Shown: positions 8,157 to 16,454, counted from the stretch's first letter. The stretch: 37,572 nucleotides of DNA from Streptomyces mesophilus (GCF_011044995.1 NZ_JAAKZW010000050.1:1-37572); one strand, 5' to 3'. A program made the numbers and translations. The notes: generated by a model from the letters alone, not told the origin.

Positions 8157-9082
8157 GTGAGAAGCCACAGGTGAGTACGACCCGTAAGCACACCGCCCTG
8201 CCCAAGGCGCAGATCCTCATCGAGGCGCTGCCCTGGCTCACGCGGCACCAGGGCAAGACCGTCGTCATCAAGTTCGGCGGCAACGCCATGGTCGACGAGG
8301 AGCTGAAGTCCGCCTTCGCGCAGGACGTCGTCTTCCTGCACCACGCGGGCCTCAAGCCCGTGGTCGTGCACGGCGGCGGCCCGCAGATCAGCAAGGCGCT
8401 CGACCGGCACGGCATCGTCAGCGAGTTCAAGGCGGGCCTCAGGGTCACGACCGAGGACGCGATGGACGTCGTACGGATGGTCCTCGCCGGTCAGGTCCAG
8501 CGCGAGCTGGTCGGGCTGCTCAACCAGCACGGCCCGCTCGCCATCGGTCTCACCGGCGAGGACGCGCACACCATGACCGCGACCAAGCACCAGCCGCGCG
8601 TGGACGGCGAGTTGGTCGACATCGGGCGCGTCGGCGAGATCACCGAGATCGACACCGGCGCCATCGAAGCCCTGCTCGCCGACGGCCGGATCCCGGTCGT
8701 CTCCTCGATCGCCCGCTCCCAGGACGACGGACATGTCTACAACGTCAATGCTGATACGGCGGCTGCGGCACTCGCTGCTGCGCTGGATGCCGAAACCCTG
8801 ATGGTCCTGACCGACGTCGAGGGCCTCTACGAGGACTGGCCGAACTCCGACGAGGTCATCAGCAAACTCACCGCCACCGAACTGGAGAAGCTGCTCCCGG
8901 AGTTGGCGAGCGGCATGGTGCCCAAGATGGAGGGCTGCCTGCACGCCGTACGCAACGGGGTGCACACCGCCCGTGTGATCGACGGTCGCGTACCGCACTC
9001 CATCCTTCTGGAGATCTTCACCGATGAAGGCATCGGCACGATGGTCGTGCCGGATGCCGATCCCGAGGGGGAAGCAGCATGA
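8153..9082 (+). CDS. argB: Acetylglutamate kinase
   Basis: ArgB phosphorylates N-acetylglutamate, usually the arginine-feedback-controlled step in organisms with ArgJ. The 309-residue protein has the amino-acid-kinase fold: phosphate-binding Lys in VVIKFGGNAM (K40), the substrate loop HGGGPQIS (73-80), and NVNADTAAAALA and LTDVEGLY for nucleotide binding. The N-terminal extension before the kinase core (TRKHTALPKAQILIEALPWL, about 9-28) is the kind of helix that mediates hexamer formation and arginine inhibition in sensitive enzymes, so feedback inhibition is likely but inferred. ATGA overlaps join it to argJ upstream and argD downstream (9079). Confidence 0.97.
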   Translation: MSEKPQVSTTRKHTALPKAQILIEALPWLTRHQGKTVVIKFGGNAMVDEELKSAFAQDVVFLHHAGLKPVVVHGGGPQISKALDRHGIVSEFKAGLRVTTEDAMDVVRMVLAGQVQRELVGLLNQHGPLAIGLTGEDAHTMTATKHQPRVDGELVDIGRVGEITEIDTGAIEALLADGRIPVVSSIARSQDDGHVYNVNADTAAAALAAALDAETLMVLTDVEGLYEDWPNSDEVISKLTATELEKLLPELASGMVPKMEGCLHAVRNGVHTARVIDGRVPHSILLEIFTDEGIGTMVVPDADPEGEAA

Positions 9083-10281
9083 GCAACGCCGCATTCGCCG
9101 GGCGCTGGCAAGGCGCGATGATGAACAACTACGGCGCCCCGCGTATGACGCTCGCCCGCGGTGAGGGCCTCAAGGTCTGGGACGCCGACGGCACCGAGTA
9201 CCTCGACTTCGTCGGCGGTATCGCCGTGAACGCGCTCGGCCACGCCCACCCGGCGGTCGTCCGCGCGGTCAGCGACCAGGTCGCGACCCTCGGCCAGATC
9301 TCCAACTTCTTCATCGCCGAACCGACCGTCGCCCTCGCCGAGCACCTGCTGCGCTGCTTCGGCCGCGAGGGCCGGGTGTTCTTCTGCAACTCCGGTACGG
9401 AGGCCAATGAGGCGGCCTTCAAGCTCGGCCGCCTCACCGGGCGCACCCACATGGTCGCGACCGACGGCGGCTTCCACGGGCGGACCATGGGCGCTCTCGC
9501 GCTCACCGGACAGCCCGCCAAGCAGGCGCCGTTCGCGCCGCTGCCCGGTGACGTCACGCATGTCCCGTACGGGGATGTCGAGGCGCTGCGTGCGGCGGTG
9601 ACGACCGAGACGGCCTTCGTGATGATCGAGCCGATCCAGGGCGAGAACGGTGTGGTCGTGCCGCCGGCCGGCTACCTCAAGGCCGCGCGCGAGATCACCC
9701 GGGCCACCGGGACCCTGCTCGTGCTCGATGAGGTGCAGACCGGGATCGGGCGGACCGGGCAGTGGTTCGAGTACCTCGCGCACGAAGGCGTCGAGCCCGA
9801 TGTGGTCACGCTCGCCAAGGGGCTCGGCGGCGGGCTTCCGCTGGGCGCGACGGTCGCGTTCGGCGCAGCGGCCGACCTGTTGCAGCCCGGTCAGCACGGC
9901 ACGACCTTCGGTGGCAACCCGATCGCGTGCGCCGCGGGACTCGCCGTACTGGAGGCGATCGAGGCCGAAGGGCTGCTCGACAACGTCAAGGCGAAGAGCG
10001 CCAAGCTCATCGACGGAATCGAGAATTCCGGACATCCGCTCGTCGGCCATGTCCGGGGTGCGGGCCTGCTGCTGGGTATGGTGCTCACCGAGCCGCTCGC
10101 GCCCCTGGTGCAGCAGGCGGCTCAGGACGCCGGGATCCTGGTGAACGCACCCGCCCCCGATGTGGTCCGCCTGATGCCGGCGCTCACCATCGGCGACGCC
10201 GAGGTGGAATCGTTCCTCCAGGCACTGCCCGGCATCCTCGACCAGGCGCTCGCGGCCGGCCGGCCGACGGGGAGTGAGTGA
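9079..10281 (+). CDS. argD: Acetylornithine aminotransferase
   Basis: ArgD is a PLP-dependent class III aminotransferase that converts N-acetylglutamate semialdehyde to N-acetylornithine, with glutamate as donor. The 400-residue protein has the cofactor phosphate loop NSGTEANE (104-111), the pyridine-binding DEVQTGIGRTG (217-227), and the Schiff-base Lys in TLAKGLGGG (K247). TTFGGNPIACAA near residue 275 is the usual motif from the neighbouring subunit. The start overlaps the argB stop (ATGA), and the stop lies 20 bases before the preferred argR ATG. No duplication or damage is seen. Confidence 0.96.
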   Translation: MSNAAFAGRWQGAMMNNYGAPRMTLARGEGLKVWDADGTEYLDFVGGIAVNALGHAHPAVVRAVSDQVATLGQISNFFIAEPTVALAEHLLRCFGREGRVFFCNSGTEANEAAFKLGRLTGRTHMVATDGGFHGRTMGALALTGQPAKQAPFAPLPGDVTHVPYGDVEALRAAVTTETAFVMIEPIQGENGVVVPPAGYLKAAREITRATGTLLVLDEVQTGIGRTGQWFEYLAHEGVEPDVVTLAKGLGGGLPLGATVAFGAAADLLQPGQHGTTFGGNPIACAAGLAVLEAIEAEGLLDNVKAKSAKLIDGIENSGHPLVGHVRGAGLLLGMVLTEPLAPLVQQAAQDAGILVNAPAPDVVRLMPALTIGDAEVESFLQALPGILDQALAAGRPTGSE

Positions 10282-10301
10282 CGCGGAATGAGACGACGAC
10301 G

Positions 10302-10838
10302 ATGAGCCAGGCGCAGGAGAACGAGCAGGGCAGCCCGTCCGTACCGCAGACGCGCACCGCACGGCACCGCCGGATCGTGGACATCCTCAACCGGCTGCCG
10401 GTGCGCTCGCAGAGCCAGCTGGCGAAGCTGCTCGCGGACGACGGGCTGCACGTCACGCAGGCGACGCTCTCGCGGGACCTCGACGAGCTCGGGGCCGTGA
10501 AGATCCGCAACACCGGTGGTGAGCTGATCTACGCGGTGCCGAGCGAGGGCGGGTTCCGTACGCCGCAGGCGCCGTTGGGGGAGTCGGCGAAGGAGGAGCG
10601 CTTGAAGCGCATCGCGGGTGAACTCCTCATCTCCGCCGAGGCGTCCGCCAACCTCGTGGTCCTGCGCACGCCCCCCGGCGCCGCCCAGTTCCTCGCCTCC
10701 GCGATCGACCAGGCCGAACTCCACGTCATCCTCGGCACCATCGCGGGCGACGACACCGTGATGCTGATCAGCCGCGACCCGGCCGGCGGCCAGGCCCTGG
10801 CCGATCACATGCTGCGGCTCGCCCAGAACGATCGCTGA
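10302..10838 (+). CDS. argR: Arginine repressor
   Basis: ArgR is the hexameric, arginine-dependent repressor of arginine genes. The 178-residue protein (from MSQAQENEQ) has an N-terminal winged helix with recognition segment QATLSRDLDELGAVK (53-67) and a C-terminal oligomerisation/arginine-binding domain with GTIAGDDT (145-152), whose paired Asp residues contact arginine. The ATG at 10302 is preferred because it agrees with homologues as I recall them; an upstream GTG at 10278 overlaps the argD stop (GTGA) and would add eight residues, with GGGGAG only three bases away. As last gene of the argCJBDR run it is probably repressed by its own product through the argC operator. Confidence 0.95.
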   Translation: MSQAQENEQGSPSVPQTRTARHRRIVDILNRLPVRSQSQLAKLLADDGLHVTQATLSRDLDELGAVKIRNTGGELIYAVPSEGGFRTPQAPLGESAKEERLKRIAGELLISAEASANLVVLRTPPGAAQFLASAIDQAELHVILGTIAGDDTVMLISRDPAGGQALADHMLRLAQNDR

Positions 10839-10938
10839 GCGGCCCGCTCCGCCTCCGTAGCCAGATCTTCGACGACCTGACCCTCGTCCCTGGTCCTCGT
10901 CCCCTGTGAGGACTTCGGGTGCCCGAACCAGCCCACGG

Positions 10939-10967
10939 TTGCATGATCATGCGGAGTCATGCATACT
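10939..10967 (+). promoter_or_regulatory. argG promoter with overlapping ARG boxes
   Basis: TTGCAT (10939-10944) and CATACT (10962-10967) are 17 bases apart, and the -10 box ends six bases before the argG ATG at 10974, so the transcript should be leaderless. Within the promoter, TGCATGATCATGC and AGTCATGCAT form overlapping palindromic half-sites like those at argC. The preceding spacer (10839-10938) holds two small hairpins (GTCCTC...GAGGAC at 10893-10913, and TTCGGG-TG-CCCGAA at 10914-10927), which may end the argR transcript. Confidence 0.75.
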
Positions 10968-10973
10968 CTTCCT

Positions 10974-12398
10974 ATGTCCAAGGTCCTCACTTCCCTTCCG
11001 GCCGGCGAGCGCGTCGGCATCGCCTTCTCCGGTGGTCTCGACACCTCCGTCGCGGTCGCGTGGATGCGCGACAAGGGCGCCGTTCCGTGCACGTACACCG
11101 CCGACATCGGCCAGTACGACGAGCCCGACATCGCCTCGGTGCCGGGCCGCGCGAAGAACTACGGCGCGGAGATCGCGCGTGCGGTGGACTGCCGCGCCGC
11201 GCTCGTCGAGGAGGGCCTGGCCGCACTGACCTGCGGCGCGTTCCACATCCGCTCCGGCGGCCGCGCGTACTTCAACACCACGCCGCTCGGCCGCGCGGTC
11301 ACCGGCACCATGCTGGTCAAGGCGATGCTCGAGGACGACGTCCAGATCTGGGGCGACGGCTCGACGTACAAGGGCAACGACATCGAGCGGTTCTACCGCT
11401 ACGGCCTGCTCGCCAACCCCAACCTGCGGATCTACAAGCCCTGGCTGGACGCCGATTTCGTCGCCGAGCTCGGCGGCCGCCAGGAGATGTCCGAGTGGCT
11501 GGTCGCCCACGGACTGCCCTACCGGGACTCCGCCGAGAAGGCGTACTCCACCGACGCCAACATCTGGGGCGCCACCCACGAGGCCAAGCTCCTCGAGCAC
11601 CTCGACGCGGGCGTCGAGACCGTGAACCCCATCATGGGCGTGAAGTTCTGGGACCCGTCGGTCGAGATCCCCACCGAGGACGTCACCATCGGCTTCGCCC
11701 AGGGCCGGCCCGTCACCATCAACGGCAAGGAGTTCGCCTCCGCCGTCGACCTGGTGATGGAGGCCAACGCCATCGGCGGCCGGCACGGCCTGGGCATGTC
11801 GGACCAGATCGAGAACCGGATCATCGAGGCCAAGAGCCGCGGTATCTACGAGGCCCCCGGCATGGCCCTCCTTCACGCCGCCTACGAGCGCCTCGTCAAC
11901 GCCATCCACAACGAGGACACCCTCGCCCAGTACCACAACGAGGGCCGACGGCTCGGCCGTCTCATGTACGAGGGCCGCTGGCTGGACCCGCAGGCGCTGA
12001 TGGTCCGTGAGTCGATCCAGCGCTGGGTAGGCGCGGCCGTCACCGGCGAGGTCACGCTGCGGCTGCGGCGCGGCGAGGACTACTCGATCCTCGACACCCA
12101 GGGGCCGGCCTTCAGCTACCACCCGGACAAGCTCTCCATGGAGCGCACCGAGGACTCCGCGTTCGGCCCGGTCGACCGGATCGGCCAGCTCACCATGCGG
12201 AACCTCGACATCGCCGACTCGCGTGCCAAGCTCGAGCAGTACGCGAGCCTTGGCATCCTCGGTGTGGAGTCGGCGGCCGCCACCGGTCTGATCGGCACCA
12301 TGCCCGAGGGTGGCGCCCAGGCGATCGCCTCGCGCGGCGAGTCCGCGGGCGACGACGAGGCCCTGGACCGGGCCGCGATGGAGTTCGGCACCGACTGA
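10974..12398 (+). CDS. argG: Argininosuccinate synthase (long, E. coli-type)
   Basis: ArgG condenses citrulline and aspartate with ATP. The PP-loop AFSGGLDTS lies at 17-25, and ADIGQYDEPDI, STYKGNDIERFYRYG and DANIWGATHEAK are characteristic of the longer subfamily typified by E. coli ArgG (447 residues) rather than the shorter type of about 400. This copy has 474 residues, the excess being a C-terminal Ala/Gly/Glu-rich tail (ATGLIGTMPEGGAQ to AMEFGTD). The ATG at 10974 is chosen over one at 10959 because the -10 box CATACT sits exactly right for it and the earlier ATG lies inside the operator. It is followed by argH after an 89-base gap with a strong hairpin. Confidence 0.95.
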   Translation: MSKVLTSLPAGERVGIAFSGGLDTSVAVAWMRDKGAVPCTYTADIGQYDEPDIASVPGRAKNYGAEIARAVDCRAALVEEGLAALTCGAFHIRSGGRAYFNTTPLGRAVTGTMLVKAMLEDDVQIWGDGSTYKGNDIERFYRYGLLANPNLRIYKPWLDADFVAELGGRQEMSEWLVAHGLPYRDSAEKAYSTDANIWGATHEAKLLEHLDAGVETVNPIMGVKFWDPSVEIPTEDVTIGFAQGRPVTINGKEFASAVDLVMEANAIGGRHGLGMSDQIENRIIEAKSRGIYEAPGMALLHAAYERLVNAIHNEDTLAQYHNEGRRLGRLMYEGRWLDPQALMVRESIQRWVGAAVTGEVTLRLRRGEDYSILDTQGPAFSYHPDKLSMERTEDSAFGPVDRIGQLTMRNLDIADSRAKLEQYASLGILGVESAAATGLIGTMPEGGAQAIASRGESAGDDEALDRAAMEFGTD

Positions 12399-12423
12399 CC
12401 GGCGCCCGCCGCACGTAACGTCA

Positions 12424-12455
12424 GTCGCCTCCCCGTCCTGTGGCGGGGAGGCGAC
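12424..12455 (+). promoter_or_regulatory. Perfect 12-bp hairpin between argG and argH
   Basis: GTCGCCTCCCCG (12424-12435) and CGGGGAGGCGAC (12444-12455) pair perfectly around an 8-base loop. It lies 26 bases after the argG stop and 33 bases before the argH start. It may reduce read-through, or protect or process the argGH message. No U-tract follows. Confidence 0.65.
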
Positions 12456-12487
12456 CGTACAACCACCCTCCTGAGGAGCACCCCGCA

Positions 12488-13915
12488 GTGAGCACCCCCG
12501 CCGACAACCTCCGCCTCTGGGGCGGCCGCTTCGCCGACGGTCCCGCCGAGGCGCTGGCGAAGCTGTCCGCGTCCGTCCACTTCGACATGCGTCTCGCGCC
12601 GTACGACATCGCCGGTTCGCGTGCCCACGCCCGCGTACTGCACAAGGCGGGGCTGCTCACGGCCGACGAGCTCGCGCGCATGACCGGCGGGCTCGACCAG
12701 CTCGAACAGGACGTCGCGAGCGGCGAGTTCACCGCCACCATCGCCGACGAGGACGTGCACACCGCCCTGGAGCGGGGTCTGCTCGAGCGGCTGGGCCCCG
12801 ACCTCGGCGGCAAGCTGCGCGCGGGCCGGTCCCGTAACGACCAGGTGGCCACGCTCTTCCGGATGTATCTGCGCGACCACGCCCGGATCATCGGCGGCCT
12901 GATCGCCGACCTCCAGGACGCGCTCGTCGGTCTCGCCGAGGCGCACCCGGACGTCGCGATGCCGGGCCGTACCCACCTTCAGCACGCCCAGCCGGTGCTC
13001 TTCGCCCATCACGTACTGGCGCATGTGCAGTCCTTGTCCCGGGACGCCGAGCGGCTGCGGCAGTGGGACGAGCGCACGGCCGTCTCGCCGTACGGCTCGG
13101 GTGCGCTGGCCGGCAGCAGTCTGGGTCTCGACCCGGAGGCGGTCGCGAAGGACCTGGGCTTCGAGCACGGCAGCGTCGGCAACTCCATCGACGGCACGGC
13201 GTCCCGTGACTTCGTCGCCGAGTTCGCCTTCATCACCGCGATGATCGGTGTGAACCTCTCGCGGATCGCCGAAGAGGTCATCATCTGGAACACGAAGGAG
13301 TTCTCCTTCGTCACGCTGCACGACGCGTTCTCCACCGGCTCGTCGATCATGCCGCAGAAGAAGAACCCGGACATCGCCGAGCTGGCGCGGGGCAAGTCCG
13401 GCCGGCTGATCGGCAATCTGACCGGGCTCATGGCGACGCTGAAGGCGCTGCCGCTCGCGTACAACCGCGATCTCCAGGAGGACAAGGAGCCGGTCTTCGA
13501 CTCCTGCGACCAGCTGGAGATCCTGCTGCCCGCGTTCACGGGCATGATGGCCACACTCACCGTGCACAGGGAGCGCCTCGAAGAGCTGGCGCCCGCCGGG
13601 TTCTCGCTCGCCACCGACATCGCCGAGTGGCTGGTCAAGCAGGGCGTGCCGTTCCGTGTCGCGCACGAGGTCGCGGGGGAGTGTGTCAAGGTCGCCGAGT
13701 CCGAGGGCAAGGAGCTCGACGAGCTCACGGACGAGCAGTTCGCGAAGATCTCCGCCCATCTGACGCCCGAGGTCCGCACGGTCCTCACCGTCCCGGGCGC
13801 GCTGGCCTCGCGCGACGGCCGCGGCGGCACCGCGCCGTCGGCGGTCGCGGTCCAGCTGGCCGAGGTCAAGCAGGACCTTTCCGTCCAGCGGGCATGGGCG
13901 GACGCCAAGAAGTAG
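12488..13915 (+). CDS. argH: Argininosuccinate lyase
   Basis: ArgH splits argininosuccinate into arginine and fumarate, the last step of the pathway. The 475-residue protein belongs to the fumarase/aspartase superfamily and shows its conserved regions: SRNDQVAT (115-122), THLQHAQPV (162-170) with the catalytic His, and the flexible signature loop GSSIMPQKKNPD (284-295) with the catalytic Ser. The GTG at 12488 has AGGAG (12473-12477) about ten bases upstream; starting earlier would run through the intergenic hairpin. A strong terminator follows 15 bases after the stop, closing the arginine block. Confidence 0.97.
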   Translation: MSTPADNLRLWGGRFADGPAEALAKLSASVHFDMRLAPYDIAGSRAHARVLHKAGLLTADELARMTGGLDQLEQDVASGEFTATIADEDVHTALERGLLERLGPDLGGKLRAGRSRNDQVATLFRMYLRDHARIIGGLIADLQDALVGLAEAHPDVAMPGRTHLQHAQPVLFAHHVLAHVQSLSRDAERLRQWDERTAVSPYGSGALAGSSLGLDPEAVAKDLGFEHGSVGNSIDGTASRDFVAEFAFITAMIGVNLSRIAEEVIIWNTKEFSFVTLHDAFSTGSSIMPQKKNPDIAELARGKSGRLIGNLTGLMATLKALPLAYNRDLQEDKEPVFDSCDQLEILLPAFTGMMATLTVHRERLEELAPAGFSLATDIAEWLVKQGVPFRVAHEVAGECVKVAESEGKELDELTDEQFAKISAHLTPEVRTVLTVPGALASRDGRGGTAPSAVAVQLAEVKQDLSVQRAWADAKK

Positions 13916-13930
13916 TTCCTACGGGAAGCA

Positions 13931-13961
13931 GGGCCCGGTCACCGTCCAGGTGGCCGGGCCC
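13931..13961 (+). terminator. argH terminator
   Basis: GGGCCCGGTCACC (13931-13943) pairs with GGTGGCCGGGCCC (13949-13961), with one G-T pair, around the loop GTCCA. TTTCGC follows. It lies 15 bases past the argH stop. Confidence 0.85.
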
Positions 13962-13992
13962 TTTCGCGGTCCTGCGGCAGAGACGTTCGGGT

Positions 13993-14029
13993 CCCGGATG
14001 AGACAAAAATGTCTCATCCGGGGTACAGT
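13993..14029 (+). promoter_or_regulatory. tetR operator palindrome and leaderless promoter
   Basis: CCCGGATGAGACA (13993-14005) and TGTCTCATCCGGG (14010-14022) are perfect 13-bp arms around AAAA, a typical TetR-dimer site. TACAGT (14024-14029) is the -10 box, six bases before the ATG at 14036; GAGACA (14000-14005), inside the left arm, is at -35 distance with an 18-base spacer. Repressor bound here would cover the promoter, so autoregulation of the tetR-MFS pair is expected. A further GTCTCAT at 14031 overlaps the start codon. Confidence 0.85.
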
Positions 14030-14035
14030 CGTCTC

Positions 14036-14587
14036 ATGGCAGTCGACCGCGAACGCATCCTCAGGGCCGCCGCGGCCCTCCTGACCCGTAAGGCCACCGC
14101 CACGACGGACGAGGTGGCCAAAGCCGCGGGGATCAGCCGCGCCACCCTGCACCGGCAGTTCGCCGGACGGGACGCGCTGATCCGCGCACTGGAGGCGCTG
14201 GGGCTTCAGCAGCTGGAGTCCGCGCTCGACGCGGCCCGCCTGGACGAGGACAGCGCCTCCGAAGCCGTACGCCGGCTCATCGCCGAGGTGGAGCCCGTCG
14301 CCGGATTCCTCGCCTTCCTCGTCACCGAGAACCAGCTCTTCGAGACGGACGCGATGAACGAGGGCTGGACCCGGATCGACGACCGCATCTCGGCACTGTT
14401 CCGCCGCGGCCAGGAGTCCGGTGAGTTCCGGATCGACCTGTCGCCCGCGTGGCTGACCGAGGCGCTCTACGGCCTGGTCGGCTCTGGCGCCTGGGCCGTG
14501 CAGGACGGCCGGGTCGCCGCCAAGGACTTTCAATTCATGATCGTCGAGTTGCTGCTCGGCGGTGTACGACGGAGCGTGGGGAAATGA
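14036..14587 (+). CDS. TetR-family repressor of the adjacent efflux pump
   Basis: The 183-residue protein has an N-terminal helix-turn-helix (about 1-47) with TTDEVAKAAGISRATLHRQF, the classic TetR pattern, and a helical ligand/dimer domain. The ATG at 14036 is supported by the -10 box six bases upstream and the absence of a ribosome binding site. Its TGA overlaps the MFS gene's ATG (ATGA at 14584), so the pair is co-translated. The palindrome just upstream is its probable operator, and a toxic compound exported by the pump its probable inducer. The ligand pocket cannot be read from the sequence. Confidence 0.92.
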   Translation: MAVDRERILRAAAALLTRKATATTDEVAKAAGISRATLHRQFAGRDALIRALEALGLQQLESALDAARLDEDSASEAVRRLIAEVEPVAGFLAFLVTENQLFETDAMNEGWTRIDDRISALFRRGQESGEFRIDLSPAWLTEALYGLVGSGAWAVQDGRVAAKDFQFMIVELLLGGVRRSVGK

Positions 14588-16122
14588 CCAGCGCGCAGCA
14601 GGCGCCCGCACCACAGATCGAACGCCATCCGGGTCGTTGGCTGGCACTGGCCGTACTCGTCTTCGCCGTGCTGCTCGTCGCCGTCGACGCGACGGTGCTC
14701 GGTCTCGCGACCCCGTTCCTCAGCGAGGACCTGAAGCCCTCGGGCACCCAGCTCCTGTGGATCGGCGACGTCTACTCCTTCGTGATCGCCGGTCTGCTGG
14801 TCTCCATGGGCAGCCTCGGCGACCGGATCGGCCGTAAGAAATTGCTGCTCGTGGGCGCCGTCGCGTTCGGCGCGGTGTCGGTGCTCAACGCGTACGCCAC
14901 CAGCCCGGAGATGATGATCGTGGCCCGGGCGCTGCTGGGTGTCGCCGGCGCGACCCTGATGCCCTCCACGCTCGCCCTGATCCGCAACATCTTCCACGAC
15001 CCCAAGGAACGCAGCGTCGCCATCGGCATCTGGGGCGCGGCCGCCTCCGCGGGTGCCGCCGTCGGACCGGTCGTCGGCGGCGCGCTCCTCGAGCACTTCT
15101 GGTGGGGCTCGGTCTTCCTGATCAACCTGCCCGTGATGGCGATCCTGGTGATCGTCGGCATCAAGATGCTCCCTGAATCGCGCAACCCGAACCCGGGCCC
15201 GTGGGACCTGATCAGTGTCGGCCTCTCCCTGGTCGGCATCGTGGCGGTCGTGTACGCCATCAAGGAGGCGGCGGTACACGGCTTCCGATGGGACACCGCT
15301 GTGTCCGCCGTCCTTGGCGTGCTCTGTCTGATCTGGTTCGCGCGACGGCAGACGAGGCTCGAATCGCCGCTGCTCGACATGCGGCTCTTCCAGCACCGGG
15401 GTTTCTCGGGCGCGGTGCTCGCCGACCTCCTGACCATCCTCGGCCTCTCCGGCCTGGTGTTCTTCCTCTCGCAGTTCCTCCAACTGGTGCAGATGCGCTC
15501 GCCGTTGGGCGCGGGAATGATCGAACTGCCTGCCGCCATCGGGGCGGTGCTCACCGGCTTGTACGCCGGTGTCATCGCCCGCAGGGCATCGGTGCGGCTC
15601 GCCGTGTCCGGTGGTCTCACCGCGATCGGGCTCGCCCTGGCCGCGTGCACCCTGCTCGACGCGAACACTCCGGCGCTGCAGATGTGTCTGGCCCTGTTCA
15701 TCGGCGGCGCGGGCGCCGGCCTGGCCTTCACCGTGACCGCGGACGTCATCCTCACGGCCGTGCCCAAGGAGCAGGCGGGCGCCGCGTCCGCGGTCTCCGA
15801 GACGGCGTACGAACTGGGTGCGGCCCTCGGTATCGCCCTGCTCGGCTCCGTGGTGACCGGCATCTACCGCGGGTTCGAGGCGCCCGCGGGGGTTTCCGGG
15901 GACACCCTCGCTGCGGCACATGACTCGCTCGGTGGGGCCGTCGAGGCGGCCAGGGACCTGCCGCAGGAGCAGGGGGCGGCGCTGCTGTCCGCTGCGCAGA
16001 ACTCCTTCACCAGCGGGTTCGAGACCGCCGCCGGGGTCGCCTCGGCGGTGCTGCTCGCCACCGCGGTGGCGGCCTGGTTCCTGCTGCGGGGGCAGAAGTT
16101 GGAGGACGGCGTCGAGCACTGA
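14584..16122 (+). CDS. DHA2-type (14-helix) MFS drug exporter
   Basis: The 512-residue integral membrane protein resembles QacA/SmvA-type proton-driven multidrug exporters. Around fourteen hydrophobic segments are visible, the first at about 18-40 with AVDATVLGLATPFL, which carries the family's VDxTVxxxALP-like motif. The loop GSLGDRIGRKK (76-86) is MFS motif A, and GAAASAGAAVGPVVGGALL is motif C of antiporters. A long loop before the last helix (about 440-480) is Ala/Gly-rich. It overlaps the TetR stop by four bases and is presumably repressed by that protein. The substrate is unknown; quaternary ammonium-like or antibiotic compounds are the usual guess for the family. Confidence 0.93.
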   Translation: MTSAQQAPAPQIERHPGRWLALAVLVFAVLLVAVDATVLGLATPFLSEDLKPSGTQLLWIGDVYSFVIAGLLVSMGSLGDRIGRKKLLLVGAVAFGAVSVLNAYATSPEMMIVARALLGVAGATLMPSTLALIRNIFHDPKERSVAIGIWGAAASAGAAVGPVVGGALLEHFWWGSVFLINLPVMAILVIVGIKMLPESRNPNPGPWDLISVGLSLVGIVAVVYAIKEAAVHGFRWDTAVSAVLGVLCLIWFARRQTRLESPLLDMRLFQHRGFSGAVLADLLTILGLSGLVFFLSQFLQLVQMRSPLGAGMIELPAAIGAVLTGLYAGVIARRASVRLAVSGGLTAIGLALAACTLLDANTPALQMCLALFIGGAGAGLAFTVTADVILTAVPKEQAGAASAVSETAYELGAALGIALLGSVVTGIYRGFEAPAGVSGDTLAAAHDSLGGAVEAARDLPQEQGAALLSAAQNSFTSGFETAAGVASAVLLATAVAAWFLLRGQKLEDGVEH

Positions 16123-16141
16123 CCGCTCAGCAGGACGCCGA

Positions 16142-16161
16142 GGGCTCTTTAAGCCCGTTTT
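16142..16161 (+). terminator. Weak stem-loop after the MFS gene
   Basis: GGGCT (16142-16146) pairs with AGCCC (16152-16156) and GTTTT follows. The stem is only five pairs, but the T-run is unusual for this DNA and the site is 20 bases past the MFS stop. Confidence 0.35.
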
Positions 16162-16176
16162 CGCCTCGTGATGATG

Positions 16177-16215
16177 GTCTGGCCTTCCGAGCCCTTACTG
16201 CTCTGGAGGCCAGAC
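16177..16215 (+). promoter_or_regulatory. Hairpin covering the ribosome binding site of the small secreted protein gene
   Basis: GTCTGGCCT (16177-16185) is perfectly complementary to AGGCCAGAC (16207-16215), with a 21-base loop. The right arm and its edge contain the GGAGG (16205-16209) that serves the ATG at 16218. Folding would hide that site, so translation of the first gene of the MoxR run may depend on opening this structure. The role is inferred. Confidence 0.55.
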
Positions 16216-16217
16216 TC

Positions 16218-16454
16218 ATGTCTCGTACGCGCAAGTACGTCCTCGCCTCGGTCGCCGCACTCGCCGCCGCGGGCATCGCCACAGGAGCCGGCGGCGCGTT
16301 CGCCGACGACGGCGGAGACTCGCCGAAGCACGTGCGGATCGTCGTCGACGAACGCGGAGCCGGGGCGGACGATACGGCCGGCAAGGAGGACTGCCCCGGA
16401 AAGGGCAGCAACGCTCCGGCCTCCGACTCCGAGGTTCCGGCGGAGGCGCTGTGA
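16218..16454 (+). CDS. Small secreted protein, first gene of the MoxR operon
   Basis: The 78-residue protein has a clear Sec signal: basic start MSRTRKY, hydrophobic ALA-rich core (VLASVAALAAAGIATGAGG) and cleavage site near AFA-DDGG (about 29-30). The mature part, about 48 residues, is hydrophilic and acidic with a single Cys in KEDCPGKG and no known domain. GGAGG lies nine bases before the ATG but within a predicted hairpin. Its TGA overlaps the GTG start of the MoxR gene (GTGA at 16451), so its translation probably drives that of the ATPase. It could be an extracytoplasmic signal, a chaperone substrate or a cell-wall protein of this system; nothing in the sequence decides. Confidence 0.8.
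   Translation: MSRTRKYVLASVAALAAAGIATGAGGAFADDGGDSPKHVRIVVDERGAGADDTAGKEDCPGKGSNAPASDSEVPAEAL

Noticed and set aside
8827..10362. A 511-codon open frame antisense to argB, argD and argR
   Set aside because: It covers three well-recognised genes and its translation has no domain. Other long antisense frames (12116-13759, 14530-16119, 27954-29567) were dropped for the same reason.
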